Below, piece after piece: positions 1 through 4,138 of a DNA stretch of 5,577 nucleotides; position 1 is the first letter of the stretch, and the number at the start of each line of letters is the position of its first letter. The notes under the pieces were generated by a model. That model ran no database searches. It saw only the letters and a list, made by a program, of their open reading frames with translations, and was not told where the DNA came from. This DNA is from an uncultured Pseudomonadota bacterium (GTDB lineage: Bacteria > Pseudomonadota > Gammaproteobacteria > Burkholderiales > Burkholderiaceae): positions 1 through 5,577 of the forward strand of contig CAMLIZ010000223.1 in NCBI GenBank assembly GCA_946480245.1, written 5' to 3'. Position numbers and translations under genes: made by a program.

Positions 1-512
1 TGGGCGAGATCCGCGACCGCGAGACGATGGAGCACGCGGTGGCCTTCGCCGAGACGGGCCACCTGTGCATGGCCACCTTGCATGCCAATAGCGCGAACCA
101 GGCACTGGACCGCATCATCAACTTCTTCCCGGAAGAGCGGCGCGCGCAGCTGCTGATGGACCTGTCGCTGAACCTGAAGGCGCTGGTGTCGCAGCGGCTG
201 CTGCCGCGCGAAGAGGGCAAGGGGCGCATCGCCGCGGTCGAGATCATGCTCAACACGCCGCTGATGGCCGACCTGATCTTCAAGGGCGAAGTGGGCGAGC
301 TGAAGGAGCTGATGAAGCGCTCGCGCGAACTCGGCATGCAGACCTTCGACCAGGCGTTGTTCGACCTGTACGAGACGCGCATGGTCTCCTACGAGGACGC
401 CCTGCGCAACGCCGATTCGGTGAACGACCTGCGGCTGCAGATCAAGCTGAACAGCCAGCGCGCGCGCAACCAGGATCTCTCTGCCGGCACCGAGCACCTC
501 ACAATCGTCTGA
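1..512 (+). CDS. pilU: PilU, type IV pilus retraction ATPase (C-terminal part, 5' end outside window)
   Basis: PilU is a cytoplasmic hexameric ATPase of the PilT/VirB11-like secretion ATPase superfamily. It assists PilT in retracting type IV pili for twitching motility and DNA uptake. The reading frame is open from base 3 and shows 169 residues, a little under half of the usual ~380. It opens with the Walker B segment GEIRDRETM, followed by the His-box region AETGHLCMATLHANSA. The stretches LDRIINFFPEERR, DLSLNLKALVSQRLLP and SRELGMQTFDQALFDLYE, and the tail ALRNADSVNDLRLQIKLNS, are typical of PilU and differ from PilT (PilT has GTLHTTSA and no such tail). The Walker A half lies upstream of the window. 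The stop is TGA at 510-512. pilT would be expected just upstream, but this is family knowledge and is not visible. A GC-rich imperfect stem without a T tract follows the stop, so the transcript may continue into the next gene, 58 bases on. Confidence 0.96.
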   Translation, partial: GEIRDRETMEHAVAFAETGHLCMATLHANSANQALDRIINFFPEERRAQLLMDLSLNLKALVSQRLLPREEGKGRIAAVEIMLNTPLMADLIFKGEVGELKELMKRSRELGMQTFDQALFDLYETRMVSYEDALRNADSVNDLRLQIKLNSQRARNQDLSAGTEHLTIV

Positions 513-570
513 GCGCGCGGCCGCCTGCCAGGCGCGGCCTAAACTCGCTGCTTCGCAGCAGGAGCAGACG

Positions 571-1470
571 ATGAGCGTGGCAGCGAAGACCTACGAACCG
601 ACGGCACCGAAGAAGGTCGCCTTTCTCGGACTCGGCGTGATGGGCTATCCGATGGCCGGGCACCTGGCCCGCGCGGGCCATCGCGTGGCCGTGTACAACC
701 GCACCACCGCCAAGGCCGATGCCTGGGTCGCCGAGTTCGGCGGTGGCAAGGCACCGGCGCCGCGCGAGGCGGCGGAGGGCGCGGACATCGTGTTCTCGTG
801 TGTCGGCAACGACGACGACCTGCGCGCCGTCACGCTCGGCGACGCGGGCGCGTTCGCCGGCATGTCACCCGGCGCGGTGTTCGTCGACCACACCACCACG
901 TCGGCCGCCGTGGCGCGCCAACTCCATGCGGTGGCGCGCGAACGCGAATTGCACTTCGTCGACGCGCCGGTGTCCGGTGGGCAGGCCGGGGCGGTCAACG
1001 GCCTGCTCACCGTGATGTGCGGCGGCGACGCGGCGCCGTTCGACGCAGTGAAGCCGGTGGTGAGGGCGTTTGCGCGCGCGGTCACGCGCATTGGCGACAC
1101 CGGCGCAGGGCAGCTCGCCAAGATGGTCAACCAGATCTGCATCGCGGGCCTCGTGCAGGGCCTGTCCGAGGCCATCGCTTTCGGGCAGAGATCCGGCCTC
1201 GACATGAAGCTGGTGCTCGAGGTGATCGGCAAGGGCGCTGCGCAGAGCTGGCAGCTGGACAACCGCGGCGGCACGATGGTCGACGACAAGTTCGACTTCG
1301 GCTTTGCGGTCGACTGGATGCGCAAGGACCTCGGCCTGTTGCTCGACGAGGCGCGCCGCAACGGCGCGCAGCTGCCGGTGACGGCGCTGGTGGACCAGTT
1401 TTACGCGGACGTGCAGGCGATGGGCGGCGGGCGCTGGGACACGTCCAGCCTGATCCGCCGCCTGCGCTAG
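571..1470 (+). CDS. NAD(P)-dependent beta-hydroxyacid dehydrogenase (3-hydroxyisobutyrate dehydrogenase family)
   Basis: This is a soluble 299-residue oxidoreductase of the family containing 3-hydroxyisobutyrate dehydrogenase, tartronate semialdehyde reductase and glyoxylate/succinic semialdehyde reductases. The N-terminal Rossmann domain (about 15-175) carries the dinucleotide motif FLGLGVMGYPMAGHL at 18-32. After the second strand comes VYNRTT (41-46); an Asn-Arg-Thr here usually goes with NADP(H), whereas an acidic residue goes with NAD. The substrate motif DAPVSGGQAGA is at 131-141. The catalytic motif GAGQLAKMVNQ holds the presumed catalytic Lys184 and Asn188. The all-helical C-terminal domain keeps the RKDL element (Lys252, Asp253). 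Length is normal for the family (~290-300), with about 14 extra residues before the first strand. The ATG start is supported by AGGAG at 560-564, 6 bases upstream. The substrate cannot be read from the sequence. It could be co-transcribed with pilU, but no functional link is apparent. It converges on dolP with only 7 bp between the stop codons. Confidence 0.9.
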   Translation: MSVAAKTYEPTAPKKVAFLGLGVMGYPMAGHLARAGHRVAVYNRTTAKADAWVAEFGGGKAPAPREAAEGADIVFSCVGNDDDLRAVTLGDAGAFAGMSPGAVFVDHTTTSAAVARQLHAVARERELHFVDAPVSGGQAGAVNGLLTVMCGGDAAPFDAVKPVVRAFARAVTRIGDTGAGQLAKMVNQICIAGLVQGLSEAIAFGQRSGLDMKLVLEVIGKGAAQSWQLDNRGGTMVDDKFDFGFAVDWMRKDLGLLLDEARRNGAQLPVTALVDQFYADVQAMGGGRWDTSSLIRRLR

Positions 1471-1477
1471 CTGCGCG

Positions 1478-2116
1478 CTACTGCTTGGCCGGCTCCGGCG
1501 CTTTCGGCGCGGCACCGGCCAATTCGGCCTCGCTGAGGATCTCGAACACGCGCACCACTTTCTGCACGCCGGGCACGCCGGCGGCAAGATCGGCCGCGCG
1601 CGTGGCTTCGCGCTCGGTCACGCGGCCCATCAGATACACGATGGCGCGCTCGGTGACCACCTTGAACGCGTTTGACTGCAAGTCCTTTGCGTCGACGTAG
1701 GTCGCCTTGATCTTGCTCGTGATCAGCGCGTCGTTCGAGCGCGACGTGAACGAGCTGTTGCCGGCTATCGCCAGTTCGTTCACCGTCGAGCGCACGTTTT
1801 CGATCTGCCGGATCGCCTGCTCGATGGCAGCCTTGTCGGCTTCGCTGGGCACCTCGCCCGTCAGCAGCACGATGCGGTTGTAGCTCGTCACGTTGACATG
1901 GCCACGGTCGGGCAGCACTTCGCCGATGCGCTTGTTCGCCTTCAGCTCGATGGCCTGATCCTCGATCTGGATGCCCGAGGTGCGCCGGTCGGTCACCATC
2001 AGCGCGCTGCCGACGGCGGCGCCGCCCACGATGAGCGGCGCGCAGGCCGACAGTGCGGCAGCGGCTGCCAGGGTGCCCAGCACGAGGCCGGCGCGATTGC
2101 AAAGCTTGATGGTCAT
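1478..2116 (-). CDS. dolP: DolP-like outer-membrane lipoprotein with two BON domains
   Basis: DolP (formerly YraP) is a lipoprotein of the inner face of the outer membrane that helps keep the envelope intact; its BON2 domain binds anionic phospholipid. The 212-residue product has a lipoprotein signal: basic start (Lys4, Arg8), a hydrophobic Leu/Ala core, and lipobox LSAC with the lipidated Cys25. Residue +2 is Ala, not Asp, which favours export to the outer membrane. BON1 spans about 47-115 (core LLTGEV, Gly87) and BON2 about 124-193 (core YLMGRVTERE, Gly164). The segments TDRRTSGIQIED and YLMGRVTEREA match the E. coli protein closely as I remember it (191 residues). A Pro/Ala/Lys tail (about 197-212) is extra. 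E. coli Trp127, the membrane-contacting residue, corresponds to Leu131 here. The ATG overlaps the diaA stop (ATGA) and has AGGA at 2123-2126, 6 bases upstream, suggesting translational coupling. Assignment to the DolP group rather than another dual-BON lipoprotein rests on the neighbours and sequence match. Confidence 0.88.
   Translation of the reverse strand: MTIKLCNRAGLVLGTLAAAAALSACAPLIVGGAAVGSALMVTDRRTSGIQIEDQAIELKANKRIGEVLPDRGHVNVTSYNRIVLLTGEVPSEADKAAIEQAIRQIENVRSTVNELAIAGNSSFTSRSNDALITSKIKATYVDAKDLQSNAFKVVTERAIVYLMGRVTEREATRAADLAAGVPGVQKVVRVFEILSEAELAGAAPKAPEPAKQ
1485..1522. repeat. Imperfect inverted repeat / hairpin at the convergent gene junction
   Basis: TTGGCCGG at 1485-1492 is the exact reverse complement of CCGGCCAA at 1515-1522. 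After a 2x2 internal loop the arms continue as CCG(G)CGC and GCGCGG, leaving a TTTCG loop (1502-1506). This gives about 14 pairs in total with one bulge. It lies in the last codons of dolP and begins 15 bases past the stop of the convergent dehydrogenase gene. There is no T tract on either strand, so an intrinsic terminator is not proven. It could instead be an mRNA-end-protecting hairpin for the gene entering from the left, or just a by-product of the Ala/Pro-rich codons. Confidence 0.45.
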
Positions 2117-2706
2117 GGGTTGTCCTGTTCCCCCAACAATTGAAGATCCACCGCATCGCAGATGCAGTGCAGCGCCAGCGCGTGAACCTCCTGGATGCGC
2201 ACCGCGCGTTCATGCGGCACGCAGATGTGCACATCGGTCTCGGCCAGGCGGGCCGCGAGCGGGCCGCCCCCGTTGCCGGTGAGCGCGATGACGGTCATGT
2301 CCTTGTCGTGGGCGGCATCCACCGCCGTCGTGACGGCGACCGCTCCGCCCTGGTGGCTGATCGCCAGCAACACGTCCCCGGGCTGTCCGAGCGCCCGCAC
2401 CTGCTTGGCAAACACCTGTGCGTAGTCGCCTTCGTCCGCCACGCTCGTGAGCACCGCACTATCGACAAGCGCCACCGCCGCCAAGCCCGGGCGCTCACGC
2501 TCGAAGCGACCCACGAACTGCGCTGCGAACTGCTGGGCCGATGCCGCCGAGGCGCCGGTGCCGCACAGCAGCAGCTTGCCGCCGCCGGTGATGCAGCCCA
2601 GCACCGCCTGCACCGCGTCGGCGATCGGGCGGGTCAGCGACTCGGCAGCCTGGTACTTCAGATCGGCACTGTCGAAGAACTGCTGCTGGATGCGCTGTTC
2701 GAGCAT
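2113..2706 (-). CDS. diaA: DiaA-like SIS-domain protein (GmhA/phosphoheptose isomerase relative, probably not an isomerase)
   Basis: E. coli DiaA is a tetrameric cytoplasmic protein that binds DnaA domain I and promotes its assembly at oriC. The product is 197 residues (E. coli DiaA 196), a single SIS domain over nearly the whole length. The start MLEQRIQQQFFDS aligns with E. coli MQERIKACF. The block AKQVRALGQPGDVLLAIS (100-117) is close to E. coli AKQVRALGHAGDVLLAIS, and RIQEVHALALHCICD (170-184) is the conserved end helix. Against GmhA, the zinc-ligand positions His61 and Glu65 are Gln59 and Gln63, while Gln172 and His180 remain. The phosphate loop STSGNS is SHQGGA (117-122). This argues against sedoheptulose-7-phosphate isomerase activity. 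The DnaA-contact pair Leu190-Phe191 of E. coli DiaA is Leu190-Leu191. The frame stays open upstream, but only this ATG fits the family; no clear ribosome-binding site precedes it. It follows yraN by 49 bases and overlaps dolP by four. DnaA binding is inferred from homology and locus. Confidence 0.85.
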   Translation of the reverse strand: MLEQRIQQQFFDSADLKYQAAESLTRPIADAVQAVLGCITGGGKLLLCGTGASAASAQQFAAQFVGRFERERPGLAAVALVDSAVLTSVADEGDYAQVFAKQVRALGQPGDVLLAISHQGGAVAVTTAVDAAHDKDMTVIALTGNGGGPLAARLAETDVHICVPHERAVRIQEVHALALHCICDAVDLQLLGEQDNP

Positions 2707-2755
2707 GGACGCGGATGATAAACGGCACGATTGCACATAACGCGGCAGCCACGCT

Positions 2756-3151
2756 TCACGCGGACAGGTCGAACGCGGCCGGCAGCCACTGCACCGCATC
2801 GCCGTCGATCGCCACCACATCGAAGCGGCACGGCGGCCATACCGGCACGCGCTGCAGGTAGTGCTGCGCCGCGTAGGCAATGCGCCGTCGCTTGGCGCCG
2901 GTGATGCTGGCCGCCGCGCCGCCATGCGACATGTCCTGACGCGCACGCACCTCCACGAACACCAGCGTGCCGTCGGGGGCGCGCATGATCAAGTCCACCT
3001 CACCGCCGCGCGCTCCGGGCCCGCGGGCCACCCGATAATTGCGCTGCAGCAGCACGAGCCCCTGCTGCTGCAGGTGAAGCAGCGCCCGCGCTTCCGCTGC
3101 GTCACCCACACCCTTGGTGTTGCTTTCACCGACTGAGGCCCGCTTGAACAT
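2756..3151 (-). CDS. yraN: YraN, UPF0102 family nuclease-fold protein
   Basis: YraN proteins are small, widely conserved and functionally uncharacterised, with a restriction-endonuclease (PD-(D/E)XK) fold related to Holliday-junction resolvases. The 131-residue product fits the usual ~115-135. Family features in order: KGVGDAAEARALLHLQQQG (13-31, first helix with Glu20), QRNYR (36-40), GGEVDLIMR (49-57, putative catalytic Asp53), LVFVEVRAR (63-71, Glu67 with Arg69 in the EVK/EVR position), AKRRRIAYAAQHYL (86-99) and PCRFDVVAID (107-116). All expected active-site residues are present, so it should be intact, though no activity can be claimed. The frame extends upstream into rsmI DNA, but the ATG at 3151 places the first helix correctly and has GGGGAG at 3155-3160, with a short 3-base spacer. 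It is the first gene of the leftward set, diverging from rsmI with overlapping 5' ends. A strong hairpin lies within codons about 27-36. Confidence 0.9.
   Translation of the reverse strand: MFKRASVGESNTKGVGDAAEARALLHLQQQGLVLLQRNYRVARGPGARGGEVDLIMRAPDGTLVFVEVRARQDMSHGGAAASITGAKRRRIAYAAQHYLQRVPVWPPCRFDVVAIDGDAVQWLPAAFDLSA
3044..3073. repeat. Perfect 11-bp inverted repeat inside yraN
   Basis: CTGCAGCAGCA (3044-3054) and TGCTGCTGCAG (3063-3073) are exact reverse complements separated by an 8-base loop (cgagcccc). On the yraN strand it encodes the low-complexity LQQQGLVLLQ segment, which may be the whole explanation. On the + strand it lies about 70 bases ahead of the rsmI start, just downstream of a -10-like GATAAT at 3034-3039, so it could fold in an rsmI leader RNA. 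Confidence 0.5.
3134..3138 (+). promoter_or_regulatory. Ribosome-binding site TGAGG that selects the TTG start of rsmI
   Basis: TGAGG lies 5 bases before TTG at 3144. The other in-frame candidates (TTG 3114, GTG 3117, TTG 3120) have no Shine-Dalgarno-like sequence at a useful distance, and no ATG exists in the N-terminal region. The site lies within the 5' region of the divergent yraN transcript unit, upstream of the rsmI coding start and inside yraN codons. Confidence 0.6.
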
Positions 3152-4058
3152 CGACTCCCCGTTGCTGCTACAGGCGGCCCAACAGGCTGCCGGCGCCCAG
3201 CAGTATCCGCGACCGGCGCTGTACGTGGTCGCCACGCCGATCGGCAATCTGGCCGACCTCACGCTGCGCGCGATCCACCTCCTGCACCTGGCCGATGCCG
3301 TGGCTTGCGAGGACACGCGCGTCACGGCGGGGCTGCTGCGCCACCTGGGGCTCGACAAGCCGTTGCTGGCCGTGCACGAGCACAACGAGGCACAGGCGGC
3401 ACACGGCGTGATCGAGCGTCTGGCGCGCGGCGAGCGGGTGGCCTACGCCAGCGACGCCGGCACGCCGGCCGTCAGCGACCCCGGTGCCCGCTTGGTCGCC
3501 GCCGCGCAGTCCGCGGGCTACCGCGTGGTCCCGTTGCCGGGTGCGAGCAGCGTGGTCACCGCGCTGAGCGTGGCCGCTGACACGGCGGCGCGAGGCTTTC
3601 GCTTCATCGGCTTCCTGCCCACCAAAGCCGCCGAGCGGCAGGCCGCGCTGCATGCGCTGGCACATGAGCCGGGAAGCGCGGTGCTGTTCGAGGCACCGCA
3701 TCGCATCGAAGCCGTGCTGCAGGCCCTGGCCGATGCTTTCCCCGAGCGCGCGCTGACCCTGTGCCGTGAACTCACGAAGCAGTTCGAGACCGTGGCAACG
3801 ATGCCGGCAGCGCAGGCGCCAGCATGGCTGGCCGCCGACCCGCATCGCAGCCGCGGCGAATTCGTGCTGGTGCTGCACGCCGGCGTGCCCAGCGACGGCG
3901 GCGACGATGCTGCTCGGGCGGAGCAGACCCTGGGTGTGCTGCTCGAGGAACTGCCGCTGAAGCAGGCGGTCGCCCTCGCCGCTCGCATCACGGGCGCGTC
4001 GCGCAATGCGCTCTACCAGCGCGCCCTCGCATTGCGTGACGACTCACAAGAAAGTTAG
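3144..4058 (+). CDS. rsmI: RsmI, 16S rRNA (cytidine-1402-2'-O)-methyltransferase
   Basis: RsmI uses S-adenosylmethionine to 2'-O-methylate C1402 in the decoding centre of 16S rRNA, in the same nucleotide as the RsmH N4 methylation. Numbered from TTG 3144 the product has 304 residues (E. coli 286). It belongs to the tetrapyrrole-methylase-fold family: LYVVATPIGNLADLTLRA (26-43), CEDTR (55-59), ASDAGTPAVSDPGARLV (102-118), PLPGASS (130-136), GFLPTKAAERQ (156-166), FEAPHRIEAVL (182-192) and CRELTKQFE (207-215). The short C-terminal domain includes LPLKQAVALAARITGASRNALYQRAL (270-295). The N terminus has a ~25-residue lead before the first strand; no ATG is available there. TTG 3144 is chosen because of TGAGG at 3134-3138; TTG 3114 or GTG 3117 would add 9-10 residues. 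The start overlaps the divergent yraN start by about 8 bp, so its promoter must lie inside yraN. The stop is TAG at 4056-4058, 80 bases before tldD. Confidence 0.95.
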   Translation: MNIDSPLLLQAAQQAAGAQQYPRPALYVVATPIGNLADLTLRAIHLLHLADAVACEDTRVTAGLLRHLGLDKPLLAVHEHNEAQAAHGVIERLARGERVAYASDAGTPAVSDPGARLVAAAQSAGYRVVPLPGASSVVTALSVAADTAARGFRFIGFLPTKAAERQAALHALAHEPGSAVLFEAPHRIEAVLQALADAFPERALTLCRELTKQFETVATMPAAQAPAWLAADPHRSRGEFVLVLHAGVPSDGGDDAARAEQTLGVLLEELPLKQAVALAARITGASRNALYQRALALRDDSQES

Positions 4059-4059
4059 C

Positions 4060-4093
4060 GCAAGCTTCTAAATTCGGCGGCAAATTAGCTTGC
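4060..4093. repeat. 7-bp inverted repeat in the rsmI-tldD gap
   Basis: GCAAGCT (4060-4066) and AGCTTGC (4087-4093) are exact reverse complements around a 20-base, AT-richer spacer that also contains AAATT twice (4070-4074 and 4082-4086). A competing pairing CTAA (4068-4071) with TTAG (4085-4088) is possible. It ends 5 bases before the TTGACG element upstream of tldD. It could be an operator or the remains of an rsmI terminator; no T tract follows. Confidence 0.35.
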
Positions 4094-4098
4094 CCCAC

Positions 4099-4131
4099 TT
4101 GACGCCATGGCGGGGACGGCGCTCCTACAAT
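4099..4131 (+). promoter_or_regulatory. Candidate tldD promoter, possibly giving a leaderless mRNA
   Basis: TTGACG (4099-4104) matches the sigma-70 -35 consensus at 5 of 6 positions and TACAAT (4126-4131) matches the -10 at 5 of 6. The spacer is 21 bases, clearly longer than the preferred 17, which lowers confidence in the pair. The -10 hexamer ends 7 bases before ATG 4139, so transcription would begin at or next to the start codon. No Shine-Dalgarno sequence precedes that ATG, which fits a leaderless message. Confidence 0.4.
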
Positions 4132-4138
4132 GCCGCCC

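Noticed and set aside
513..545. GC-rich imperfect stem after pilU as an intrinsic terminator
   Set aside because: The stem (about 519-539) has a bulge and no T run follows, so termination cannot be supported.
645..1361. A 238-codon - strand frame opposite the dehydrogenase gene, and a 300-codon + frame at 798-1700
   Set aside because: Both are low-complexity shadows of the dehydrogenase. The second runs through its stop into antisense dolP, which a real gene here would not do.
2707..2946. N-terminal extension of the diaA frame into yraN DNA
   Set aside because: The added ~80 residues are Arg/Ser-rich and unlike any SIS protein, while the ATG at 2706 matches the family N terminus exactly.
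3034..3039. GATAAT as an rsmI promoter -10 element
   Set aside because: No -35-like hexamer occurs at a usable distance (17 bases upstream reads CGCTCC), so it is only mentioned with the hairpin and not annotated.
3152..3385. N-terminal extension of the yraN frame into rsmI DNA
   Set aside because: The extra residues are a shadow of rsmI. UPF0102 proteins start just before the KG..AE helix, as they do from the ATG at 3151.
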